Origin: Paraburkholderia sp. SG-MS1
GTDB lineage: Bacteria; Pseudomonadota; Gammaproteobacteria; Burkholderiales; Burkholderiaceae
Assembly (NCBI RefSeq): GCF_012275575.1
Contig: NZ_NPIH01000189.1
Location: 1 to 35,379 of the forward strand
Length of the DNA: 35,379 bases
Reading direction: 5' to 3'
The translations under genes and the position numbers were made by a program. The notes beneath the pieces are model-generated. The model was not told where the DNA came from. It saw nothing but the letters and a program-made list of their open reading frames with translations, and made no database searches. Numbering within the stretch: the stretch's first letter is position 1; every line of letters begins with the position of its first letter. Shown piece after piece: positions 8,080-15,085 of the stretch.

Positions 8080-9059
8080 TGGTTTTTTCCTTTGGTGCCG
8101 GAGCTTGCCGATTTCGCAGCCTTCGCGCCGCTCGCGCCGTTCGTGTCGCCCGCGGCCAGCGCCGCGCTGAGCGCGTCGAGCTGCGTGAGCATCCACGTCT
8201 GATAGGTTTTACCGGCCGGCTGGGTTTCGGTGACGCTCATGGTCGGCACCTGCGATTGCTGCGCGAGCTTCAACATGCGTTGGGTCAGGGCCTCGGTTGC
8301 CTGGCTGTTATAGATCAGAACGCGGACGCGCTTCTCGCGCAGATCGCGTTCGAACGCGGCGATATCGGCTGCGCTGGCTTCGGTGTCGTTCATGGCCGCG
8401 AGCTGGAAGCGCTGATTGCGCATCGTCAGCCCCACCGCGTCCGACATGTAGCCGAACACCGGCTCGGTCGCCGTGACCGGCACGCCCGCATAACGGCCAT
8501 GCAGTTCGGCGACCTTTGCGTCGATCGGCTTGAGCGAAGCGAGAAACTTCGCGAGGTTCGCATCGTACGCCGACTTGTGCGCCGGGTCAGCCGCGACGAG
8601 CGCGTCGCTCACCGCGCGCGCCACTTTCGGCATGGTCGCCGGGTCGTACCAGAGGTGCGGATTATCGCCGCTCTTCCTGCCGGTGAGGCCCGCGGCGACG
8701 ATCGTGGTGCGCTTTGCGCCCTGGGAGGCAGCCAGCAGTTTCGCCATCCACGGATCGTAGTCGGCGCCGTTGTAGATCACAAGGCTCGCATGCTGCAACG
8801 CGCGCGCGGTCTTCGGGCTCGCTTCGAACAGATGCGGATCCTGGTCCGGGTTGTTGAGGATGCTCGTCACGTCGACGCGATCGCCGCCCAGTTGCTGGAC
8901 CACGTCGCCGTAAAAATTTTCCGCGGCGACGACCGGGATTTTCGCGTCGGCGGCCAGCGCGCCGTGGCCGAATGCAAACGCGGCCGCGCCTGCGCTCAGG
9001 TACTTCGACAGCTTCAGCGCACGGCGCGCCCCGACCAACATCGAGCCGATTCTTTTCAT
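8076..9059 (-). CDS. znuA: Zinc ABC transporter periplasmic binding protein ZnuA
   Basis: A 327-residue cluster A-I (TroA/ZnuA family) periplasmic metal-binding protein. The N terminus has a signal peptide ending around 'GHGALA/ADAK'. Expected metal ligands are visible: His in 'DPHLFEASP', His in 'NPHLWYDP', an acidic site in 'TEPVFGYM', and the 'YNSQAT' region near the C terminus. The charged His-rich loop found between the first two ligands in many zinc-specific ZnuA proteins is absent, whereas ZnuC carries a His-rich tail. The start at 9059 is chosen because AGGAAAC precedes it and it begins the signal peptide. A codon at 9098 would add 13 residues. The C terminus is an Ala/Ser/Lys-rich tail. 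Confidence 0.9.
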   Translation of the reverse strand: MKRIGSMLVGARRALKLSKYLSAGAAAFAFGHGALAADAKIPVVAAENFYGDVVQQLGGDRVDVTSILNNPDQDPHLFEASPKTARALQHASLVIYNGADYDPWMAKLLAASQGAKRTTIVAAGLTGRKSGDNPHLWYDPATMPKVARAVSDALVAADPAHKSAYDANLAKFLASLKPIDAKVAELHGRYAGVPVTATEPVFGYMSDAVGLTMRNQRFQLAAMNDTEASAADIAAFERDLREKRVRVLIYNSQATEALTQRMLKLAQQSQVPTMSVTETQPAGKTYQTWMLTQLDALSAALAAGDTNGASGAKAAKSASSGTKGKNQ

Positions 9060-9275
9060 CTTTGTTTCCTGCTGCGTGAGAGTTGAGTGGGTCACCAATG
9101 CTGGGATGGGTTGTGGCCGCTGGCGACGGCGGTGAGTTCGCCCACCGGGCCCTGTGCGGTTCGATGCGCCGTTTCAGCCATCACGGCGACCTGCGTGGCG
9201 GCCATCATGCGTGGCTTCGCGCAGGCGTTCGTGTCAGCGTCATGCACCGCCTCATACGTGCCTCATACGGAAGCC

Positions 9276-9300
9276 TCATGCCGAAGCTTCATGCCGAAGC
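9276..9300. repeat. Tandem 12-bp duplication across the zur stop codon
   Basis: tcatgccgaagc occurs at 9276-9287 and again at 9289-9300. The second copy supplies the zur stop (TCA on this strand) and last codons. Just beside it, ctcatacg occurs twice (from 9251 and 9262). The whole 9251-9300 patch looks like serial slippage of a 'ctcatRcSgaag' unit in the 229-bp zur-znuA gap, which otherwise holds no gene. Confidence 0.75.
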
Positions 9301-9768
9301 CCCGGCAGGCCGCGCGGCGCGGGCGCACATGGCGCACAGGCCGCTCAGCTCGATCACCTGCCGATGCACCTCGAAACCATGCGCCGGCGCGCTATGCGAC
9401 AACTGATCGGCAAGATCGTCGCCGGGAATCTCGACGGTCGCGCCGCAGCCGTCGCACATCAGAAACTGGCTGCGGTGCGGTACGCCGATTTCACAGCAGG
9501 CGACGTATGCGTTCTTCGATTCGATCCGGTGGACGAAGCCGTGCGCGAGCAGAAAATCGAGCGCGCGGTAGACGGTCGTGGGCGGCATCCGCCCGCGCTG
9601 CGGCGCGAGCGCATCGAGCAGTTCGTACGCCCCGACCGGCCGCTCGCTGGCGACGATCGCCGCATACACCTGACGCCGCAGCGGCGTCAGCGCAAGTCCG
9701 TGCAACGCGGCGTGCGCTTGCGCATGCGCAAGCCGCACGGCATGGTGTTCTGCAATCGACGTGGTCAT
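9289..9768 (-). CDS. zur: Fur-family zinc uptake regulator Zur
   Basis: A 159-residue Fur-superfamily repressor that binds DNA when zinc-loaded and shuts off zinc import. The winged-helix domain comprises 'LTPLRRQVYAAIVAS' through 'PPTTVYRALDFLLAHGFVHRI'. The structural zinc site uses two CxxC pairs, 'CDGCG' and 'CAMC'. The regulatory metal region is 'HRIESKNAYVACCE' with 'PHRSQFLMC'. The double-cysteine 'ACCE' in place of the Fur pattern and the 'ECNLC-like' spacing favour Zur over Fur. The start at 9768 has a full AGGAGG. An upstream codon at 9855 would lie across the promoter. It heads the operon with znuA, znuC and znuB, and a candidate binding site overlaps its own promoter. Confidence 0.9.
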   Translation of the reverse strand: MTTSIAEHHAVRLAHAQAHAALHGLALTPLRRQVYAAIVASERPVGAYELLDALAPQRGRMPPTTVYRALDFLLAHGFVHRIESKNAYVACCEIGVPHRSQFLMCDGCGATVEIPGDDLADQLSHSAPAHGFEVHRQVIELSGLCAMCARAARPAGASA

Positions 9769-9812
9769 CGGCGGACCTCCTGGCGGCAAAGGCTTCGAGA
9801 CGAAGCGAGGTC

Positions 9813-9845
9813 GAAATGATATAACGTATCTCGGATTTTTGTCAG
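9813..9845 (-). promoter_or_regulatory. zur promoter with overlapping candidate Zur box
   Basis: On the minus strand, -35 CTGACA (9840-9845) is followed by a 16-bp spacer and -10 TATATC (9818-9823). Over the -10 lies an AT-rich imperfect palindrome, GATA-taacg-TATC (9818-9830), flanked by 'gaaat' on one side. This resembles the GAAATGTTATA-type zinc-box consensus of proteobacterial Zur. The location over the -10 fits repression. The promoter elements are visible, and Zur binding is inferred. Confidence 0.55.
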
Positions 9846-9879
9846 CGCCTTGCACAGAAATGTCGTTGGTCGGTCACCG

Positions 9880-9896
9880 CACGCCGTCACGGCGTG
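9880..9896. promoter_or_regulatory. 17-bp perfect palindrome between zur and the polyol operon
   Basis: CACGCCGT-c-ACGGCGTG, 8+1+8 with no mismatch. It lies 35 bp upstream of the zur -35 and 68 bp upstream of the polyol promoter -35. It could be an operator or an unstructured coincidence in GC-rich DNA. No T-run is present on either side. The rest of the 306-bp zur-smoS gap holds only the two promoters listed. Confidence 0.35.
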
Positions 9897-9963
9897 GCTT
9901 AGGGACGGCGCGGCGCGCGCGGGGGTCCTGTCGCGCTGCACCATCGAAATCTGGTCGAGCGCC

Positions 9964-10037
9964 TTGACATGACCCGGTCCGTATCCGATCATTCGATCAC
10001 TAACAGAGCAATTGTTCGCGCAATGAGCGTTCGCTCA
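9964..10037 (+). promoter_or_regulatory. Promoter and operator of the polyol (smo) operon, site A
   Basis: -35 TTGACA (9964-9969), 17-bp spacer, -10 GATCAT (9987-9992). A 32-bp block at 9986-10017 is 27/32 identical to the block at 20799-20830 (opposite strand) in front of dalD. It contains a direct repeat of cgatc/cgatca around 'att' and a near-palindrome GAgCAATTGtTC (10006-10017). A further perfect inverted repeat, TGAGCG-tt-CGCTCA, follows at 10024-10037. The overlap with the -10 and predicted start fits a repressor/inducer site, most likely for the SorC-family regulator at 16576-17523. Confidence 0.75.
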
Positions 10038-10074
10038 CTGCGCCTCAAAAAGCAGAACGAACCGGAGACATGCG

Positions 10075-10857
10075 GTGGCGGCACGATTGCAAGACAAGGT
10101 GGCCATTTTGACGGGCGCGGCCAGCGGCATCGGTGAAGCGGTGGCCCGGCGCTATCTGGACGAGGGCGCGCACTGCGTGCTGGTCGACGTGAAGCCGGCT
10201 GACAGTTTCGGCGACGCGCTGCGCGTCGCCTACGGCGAGCGTGTGCTGAGCGTGAGCGCCGACGTCACGCGCCGCGACGACATCGAGCGGATTCTCGCGA
10301 GCACGCTCGCGCGCTTCGGCCAGATCGACATTCTGTTCAACAACGCGGCGCTCTTCGACATGCGCCCGATCCTCGATGAATCCTGGGACGTGTTCGACCG
10401 CCTCTTCGCGGTCAACGTGAAGGGCATGTTTTTCCTGATGCAAACCGTCGCGCGCCAGATGGTCGAGCAGGGCCGTGGCGGCAAGATCATCAACATGTCG
10501 TCGCAAGCCGGGCGGCGCGGCGAGGCGCTGGTGTCGCACTACTGCGCGACCAAGGCGGCGGTGCTGAGTTACACGCAATCCGCGGCCCTCGCGCTCGCGC
10601 CGCACAAGGTCAACGTGAACGGCATCGCACCGGGTGTCGTCGACACGCCGATGTGGAAGGAAGTCGACGCGCTCTTTGCCCGCTACGAAAACCGGCCGCT
10701 CGGCGAGAAGAAGCGGCTCGTCGGCGAAGCGGTGCCGCTCGGGCGCATGGGCGTACCGGACGATCTCACCGGCGCCGCGCTGTTTCTCGCCTCCGCGGAC
10801 GCCGACTACATCACCGCGCAAACCCTGAACGTCGACGGCGGCAACTGGATGAGCTAA
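10075..10857 (+). CDS. smoS: Short-chain polyol dehydrogenase (sorbitol/galactitol dehydrogenase-like)
   Basis: A 260-residue classical SDR expected to oxidise a hexitol with NAD (D-sorbitol to fructose or a related reaction) in the cytoplasm. Visible features are the cofactor loop 'TGAASGIGEAVA', Asp after strand two ('VLVDVK', favouring NAD), 'NNAALF', catalytic Ser in 'INMSSQAG', 'YCATK' as the YxxxK pair, and the C-terminal 'DGGNWMS'. The start is GTG at 10075, with GGAGA about 7 bp upstream. The nearby ATG at 10070 is out of frame. It is the first gene of the operon and is followed, after about 100 bp, by the SmoE-type binding protein. Polyol specificity is inferred from context. It could equally act on another hexitol or pentitol. 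Confidence 0.82.
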   Translation: MAARLQDKVAILTGAASGIGEAVARRYLDEGAHCVLVDVKPADSFGDALRVAYGERVLSVSADVTRRDDIERILASTLARFGQIDILFNNAALFDMRPILDESWDVFDRLFAVNVKGMFFLMQTVARQMVEQGRGGKIINMSSQAGRRGEALVSHYCATKAAVLSYTQSAALALAPHKVNVNGIAPGVVDTPMWKEVDALFARYENRPLGEKKRLVGEAVPLGRMGVPDDLTGAALFLASADADYITAQTLNVDGGNWMS

Positions 10858-10957
10858 GCGAATGCGCCGGGCGCAGGCACTCGAAACCCGCGCGCGCCAT
10901 CGCCATTTCCGTAAAACAAACGCAGCACCACATAACGTACGAGAAAGGAGACAACAC

Positions 10958-12280
10958 ATGAAACCAGCTTTCAAATCCACGCTGAAGGCGGTCAGTGCCG
11001 GCGCGGCAGCATGCTTTGCGTTGAGCGCATCGGCGGCCACGGTAACGATCGCGACCTTGAACAACCCGGACATGATCGAGCTGAAGAAGCTCTCGCCCGC
11101 GTTCGAAAAAGCGAACCCGGACATCAAGCTGAACTGGGTGATTCTCGAAGAAAACGTGCTGCGCCAGCGCGCCACGACCGACATCACCACCGGCAGCGGC
11201 CAGTTCGACGTGATGACGATCGGCGCCTACGAAACCCCGCAATGGGGCAAGCGCGGCTGGCTCACGCCGCTCACCAACCTGCCCGCCAGCTACGATCTGA
11301 ACGACGTCGTGAAGACGGCGCGCGACGGCCTCTCGAGTGGCGGCCAGTTGTATGCGCTGCCGTTCTACGTCGAAAGCTCGATGACGTATTACCGCAAGGA
11401 TCTGTTCGACAAGGCCGGCCTGAAGATGCCGGATCAGCCGACCTACGACCAGATCGCGCAATTCGCCGACAAGCTCACCGACAAAGCCAACGGCCAGTAC
11501 GGCATCTGCCTGCGCGGCAAGGCGGGCTGGGGCGAAAACATGGCGTACGGCACGACGGTGGTGAACACCTTCGGCGGCCGCTGGTTCGACGAGAAATGGA
11601 ACGCGCAGCTCACGTCGCCGGAATGGAAGAAGGCGATCACGTTCTACGTCGATCTGCTGAAGAAGAACGGCCCTCCGGGAGCCAGCTCGAACGGCTTCAA
11701 CGAAAACCTCACGCTGATGTCGTCGGGCAAATGCGCGATGTGGATTGACGCGACGGTGGCGGCCGGCATGCTGTACAACAAGAGCCAGTCGCAGATCGCG
11801 GACAAGGTCGGTTTTGCCGCGGCGCCGATCGCGGTCACGCCCAAGGGCTCGCACTGGTTGTGGGCGTGGGCGCTCGCGATTCCGAAGTCGTCGAAGCAGG
11901 CCGACTCGGCGAAGAAGTTCATCACGTGGGCGACGTCGAAGGAATACATCGAACTGGTCGCGAAGGATGAAGGTTGGGCCTCGGTGCCGCCGGGAACGCG
12001 TCAGTCGACCTATGCGCGCCCCGAGTACCAGAAGGCCGCACCGTTCGGCGCGTTCGTGCTGAAGGCGATCGAAACGGCGGACCCGGATCATCCGACACTG
12101 AAACCCGTGCCGTACACGGGCGTGCAGTTCGTCGGGATTCCTGAGTTCCAGTCGTTCGGCACCGTGGTCGGTCAGAGCATCTCCGGTGCGATCGCCGGTC
12201 AGATGACGGTCGATCAGGCGCTGGCGGCGGGCAACGCCACCGCGGATCGCGCGGTGAAACAGGCCGGCTATCAGAAGTAA
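10958..12280 (+). CDS. smoE: Polyol ABC transporter substrate-binding protein (SmoE/MtlE type)
   Basis: A 440-residue periplasmic binding protein of the carbohydrate-1 (MalE-like) group that delivers sorbitol/mannitol-type polyols to the membrane complex. The signal peptide runs from 'MKPAFKSTLKAVSAGAAA' to a cleavage around 'ALSASA/ATVT'. The mature protein begins 'VTIATLNNPDMIELKKL' and contains 'TGSGQFDVMTIG', 'LPFYVESSMTYYRKDLF' and 'GKCAMWIDATVAAG', a pattern typical of SmoE/MtlE. The start at 10958 follows AAAGGAG (10944-10950). An upstream in-frame codon at 10862 would precede the signal peptide without reason. A strong hairpin at 12316-12339 separates it from the permease genes and may raise its relative dosage. 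Confidence 0.92.
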   Translation: MKPAFKSTLKAVSAGAAACFALSASAATVTIATLNNPDMIELKKLSPAFEKANPDIKLNWVILEENVLRQRATTDITTGSGQFDVMTIGAYETPQWGKRGWLTPLTNLPASYDLNDVVKTARDGLSSGGQLYALPFYVESSMTYYRKDLFDKAGLKMPDQPTYDQIAQFADKLTDKANGQYGICLRGKAGWGENMAYGTTVVNTFGGRWFDEKWNAQLTSPEWKKAITFYVDLLKKNGPPGASSNGFNENLTLMSSGKCAMWIDATVAAGMLYNKSQSQIADKVGFAAAPIAVTPKGSHWLWAWALAIPKSSKQADSAKKFITWATSKEYIELVAKDEGWASVPPGTRQSTYARPEYQKAAPFGAFVLKAIETADPDHPTLKPVPYTGVQFVGIPEFQSFGTVVGQSISGAIAGQMTVDQALAAGNATADRAVKQAGYQK

Positions 12281-12315
12281 CGTAGCAACTCAGCCACTTC
12301 AGTGATGTGGCACGC

Positions 12316-12339
12316 GCCGGCTGACGCCCGTCAGCCGGC
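12316..12339 (+). other. Intercistronic hairpin after the smoE binding-protein gene
   Basis: A perfect 11-bp inverted repeat, GCCGGCTGACG-cc-CGTCAGCCGGC, starts 36 bp after the smoE stop, in a 177-bp gap before smoF. No T-run follows. By analogy with malE-malF, such a hairpin could protect the upstream message from 3' exonucleases or partly terminate transcription, so that the binding protein is made in excess over the membrane subunits. Confidence 0.7.
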
Positions 12340-12457
12340 TCACGCAGCACAGCGGGGCCGTCCGGCCGCGAGCGAGCGTCGTGGCGTCGCAAGATGCCGC
12401 AGCGGTCCATGCGGCTCAAGCGGACGCCCCCGCGCATTACCGAACAGGTGGTCAATC

Positions 12458-13393
12458 ATGCGTCCTTTGCGCCTACCTCTCATGCATGCCCAGCCCCAGA
12501 CCGAAAAAGAACGCGAAATCCGTAAAGCCAATTCCGCCCGCTGGCTGGTGTCGCCATCGGTCGCCGTGCTGGTGCTGTGGATGGCGATTCCACTCGCGAT
12601 GACGATCTGGTTTTCGTTCTCGCGCTACAACCTGCTGAATCCGGATCTGCGTGGCTTCGCCGGCCTCGACAACTACCGCTACCTCGCGAGCGACCCGTCG
12701 TTCTGGCCGTCGATCGCCAACACGCTCGAACTGATCGTCTCCGTGCTGGTAATCACGGTGGTCGGCGGCGTGCTGATGGCGATCCTGTTCGACCGCAAGT
12801 TTTACGGTCAGGGTGTCGCGCGGCTGCTCGCCATTGCGCCGTTCTTCGTGATGCCGACCGTGAGCGCGCTGATCTGGAAGAACATGATCCTGCATCCGGT
12901 GTACGGCCTCGTCGCGCAGGGCATGCGCGCGATCGGTCTGCAGCCGATCGACTGGTTCGCCGTCTATCCGCTCACGGCGGTGATCATGATCGTCGCGTGG
13001 CAGTGGCTGCCGTTCGCGTTCCTGATTCTGTTCACAGCGATCCAGTCGCTCGATCAGGAGCAGAAAGAAGCGGCTCGCATCGACGGCGCGGGTCCGTTTT
13101 CGATGTTCTTCTACATCACGCTGCCACACCTCAGGCGGGCGATCGCGGTGGTGGTGATGATGGAGACGATTTTCCTGCTGTCGATCTTCGCCGAAATCTA
13201 TACGACCACGGGCGGCGGTCCGGGCACCGCGACCACCAATCTGTCGTACCTGATCTTTTCGCTGGGCCTGCAACAGTTCGACGTCGGTCTCGCGTCCGCG
13301 GGCGGCATTCTCGCTGTCGTGCTGGCCAACATCGTGTCGTTCTTCCTCGTGCGGATGCTCGCGAAGAACCTGAAAGGGGAGTACGAAAAATGA
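12458..13393 (+). CDS. smoF: Polyol ABC transporter permease (SmoF/MtlF type)
   Basis: A 311-residue inner-membrane permease of the MalF group, one half of the channel for the SmoE-bound polyol. Six hydrophobic helices are evident. The EAA loop that contacts the ATPase reads 'EQKEAARIDGAGPFSMFFYITLPHLRRAI' and is near residue 205. The start at 12458 has AGGTGG just upstream. A second in-frame ATG at 12482 would drop eight residues but has no ribosome site. The stop overlaps the next permease start in ATGA (13390-13393), indicating coupling. Confidence 0.9.
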   Translation: MRPLRLPLMHAQPQTEKEREIRKANSARWLVSPSVAVLVLWMAIPLAMTIWFSFSRYNLLNPDLRGFAGLDNYRYLASDPSFWPSIANTLELIVSVLVITVVGGVLMAILFDRKFYGQGVARLLAIAPFFVMPTVSALIWKNMILHPVYGLVAQGMRAIGLQPIDWFAVYPLTAVIMIVAWQWLPFAFLILFTAIQSLDQEQKEAARIDGAGPFSMFFYITLPHLRRAIAVVVMMETIFLLSIFAEIYTTTGGGPGTATTNLSYLIFSLGLQQFDVGLASAGGILAVVLANIVSFFLVRMLAKNLKGEYEK

Positions 13394-14265
13394 GCCACGT
13401 TGCCTCTACGCCGGCGTCGTCGACGACGCCAATGACCGTGCCGACCAAGTCGCCGTTCGAAGCAATCCGTCGCGGCATCCCCGGCGTGATCGCCTGGCTT
13501 GTCGCGCTGCTGCTGTTTTTCCCGATCTTCTGGATGACGATCACCGCATTCAAGACCGAGCAGCAGGCCTATTCGTCGTCGCTCTTTTTCGTGCCGACGC
13601 TCGAGAGCTTTCGCGAAGTGTTCGCGCGCAGCAATTACTTTTCGTTCGCGTGGAATTCGGTGCTGATCTCGGTGGGCGTCACCGTGCTGTGTTTGATTCT
13701 CGCGGTGCCCGCCGCGTATGCGATGGCGTTCTTCCCGACGCGCCGCACGCAGAAAGTACTACTGTGGATGCTGTCGACCAAGATGATGCCGTCGGTCGGC
13801 GTGCTCGTGCCGATTTACCTGCTGTGGAAAAACAGCGGGCTGCTCGATACGGTGTCGGGTCTGGTGATCGTCTACACGCTGATCAATCTGCCGATCGCGG
13901 TGTGGATGTCGTTCACGTACTTCGCCGAAATTCCGCGCGACATTCTCGAAGCAGGGCGCATCGACGGCGCCGCGACCTGGCAGGAAATCGTCTATCTGCT
14001 GATGCCGATGTCGTTGCCCGGTCTCGCATCCACCGCGCTGCTGCTCGTGATCCTTTCGTGGAACGAAGCGTTCTGGAGCATCAATCTGTCGAGTTCGAAC
14101 GCCGCGCCGCTCACGGTGTTCATCGCGTCGTATTCGAGTCCTGAAGGCCTGTTCTGGGCCAAGCTGTCGGCGGCTTCGCTGCTGGCGGTCGCGCCGATCC
14201 TGATCGTTGGCTGGCTGTCGCAGAAGCAACTGGTGCGCGGCCTCACGTTCGGGGCGGTCAAATGA
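13390..14265 (+). CDS. smoG: Polyol ABC transporter permease (SmoG/MtlG type)
   Basis: A 291-residue MalG-type inner-membrane permease, partner of SmoF. After a short Ser/Thr-rich cytoplasmic N terminus come six helices. The EAA loop is 'IPRDILEAGRIDGAATWQEIVYLLMPMSLPG', and the C-terminal 'KQLVRGLTFGAVK' closely fits the SmoG/MtlG family. The start at 13390 overlaps the upstream stop by 4 bp. The TGA stop likewise overlaps the start of the following HAD gene. The long upstream reading frame in the same phase is antisense-like noise inside smoF. Confidence 0.92.
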   Translation: MSHVASTPASSTTPMTVPTKSPFEAIRRGIPGVIAWLVALLLFFPIFWMTITAFKTEQQAYSSSLFFVPTLESFREVFARSNYFSFAWNSVLISVGVTVLCLILAVPAAYAMAFFPTRRTQKVLLWMLSTKMMPSVGVLVPIYLLWKNSGLLDTVSGLVIVYTLINLPIAVWMSFTYFAEIPRDILEAGRIDGAATWQEIVYLLMPMSLPGLASTALLLVILSWNEAFWSINLSSSNAAPLTVFIASYSSPEGLFWAKLSAASLLAVAPILIVGWLSQKQLVRGLTFGAVK

Positions 14266-14975
14266 CGGCGGCAGCAAGCGGGGGCGCGTTGGCAAGCAAC
14301 TACGCGTTGATCTGCGATTGCGACGGCGTGCTGATCGACAGCGAAGCCGTGGCGGCGCGCATGCTGGTGCACGAACTCGAAGCGCGCTGGCCCGATACCG
14401 ACGTCGAACCGGTGGTGCTGCCGCTGCTCGGACTGCGAATCGAGAAGGTGTTGCAGAGCACGGCGGCGCAACTCGGCAAAAGCCTTGACGTTGCCGAGAT
14501 CGACGCAATCCGCCGCGCGGTAGAAGCCGCCGCGATCGAAGCGCCGGCGGTCGAAGGCATCGAGGCTGCGCTCGCCCAGGTGCCGCTCGTCAAGGGCTGC
14601 GCGAGCAACAGCTTCCGGCCTTACGTGGAAACCGTGCTGACGCGCACGGGTCTCGTGCGCTTCTTCGGCGAGAGGCTGTTCTGCGCCGACGCGGTGCCGA
14701 ATCCGAAGCCCGCGCCCGACGTCTATCTCGCGGCGGCGCGCGGACTTGGGCTCGCGCCTTCCGCGTGCCTCGTGGTGGAGGACAGCGTGACCGGCGTGAC
14801 GGCGGCGAGTGCGGCGGGCATGACGGTACTCGGTTTCATCGGCGGAGGTCATGCGAGCGACGCGCAGATCGACAAGCTGCATGCGGCCGGCGCGCGCCAC
14901 GTATTCGACGACATGCGGCAGTTGCCGGACATCGTCGCGCAATGGACGCTGAGCGCGACCGCGGCGGCGCCCTGA
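14262..14975 (+). CDS. HAD superfamily (subfamily IA) phosphatase within the polyol operon
   Basis: A 237-residue cytoplasmic haloacid-dehalogenase-like hydrolase. Motif I 'DCDGVLIDSE' places the nucleophile Asp19 and Asp21. Motif II is 'CASNSFRPYV', motif III Lys is in 'PNPKPAPDVYL', and motif IV is 'CLVVEDSVTGVTAA'. A helical cap lies between motifs I and II. This pattern matches beta-phosphoglucomutase/sugar-phosphate phosphatases such as YfbT-like and GPP enzymes. It is coupled by a 4-bp overlap to smoG and sits between the permease and ATPase genes, so a role in polyol- or ketose-phosphate turnover is inferred. The exact substrate cannot be read from the sequence. Confidence 0.85.
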   Translation: MTAAASGGALASNYALICDCDGVLIDSEAVAARMLVHELEARWPDTDVEPVVLPLLGLRIEKVLQSTAAQLGKSLDVAEIDAIRRAVEAAAIEAPAVEGIEAALAQVPLVKGCASNSFRPYVETVLTRTGLVRFFGERLFCADAVPNPKPAPDVYLAAARGLGLAPSACLVVEDSVTGVTAASAAGMTVLGFIGGGHASDAQIDKLHAAGARHVFDDMRQLPDIVAQWTLSATAAAP

Positions 14976-15085
14976 GCGAAAGCCCGGATCACGGCGGCCA
15001 AAGGTCAACGGTCAACGGTCACCGCGCAGGCATTGAACGCACACTGCAACACATAGCGACACACAGCATTACACGGAGACACATC

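Noticed and set aside
7989..9086. 365-codon plus-strand frame across znuC and znuA
   Set aside because: Shadow of two well-supported minus-strand genes. No ribosome site and no domain.
14765..15085. Extended N terminus for the SmoK-type ATPase
   Set aside because: It overlaps the HAD gene. MalK-type proteins begin right at MASVTLRNI, and a ribosome site precedes 15086.
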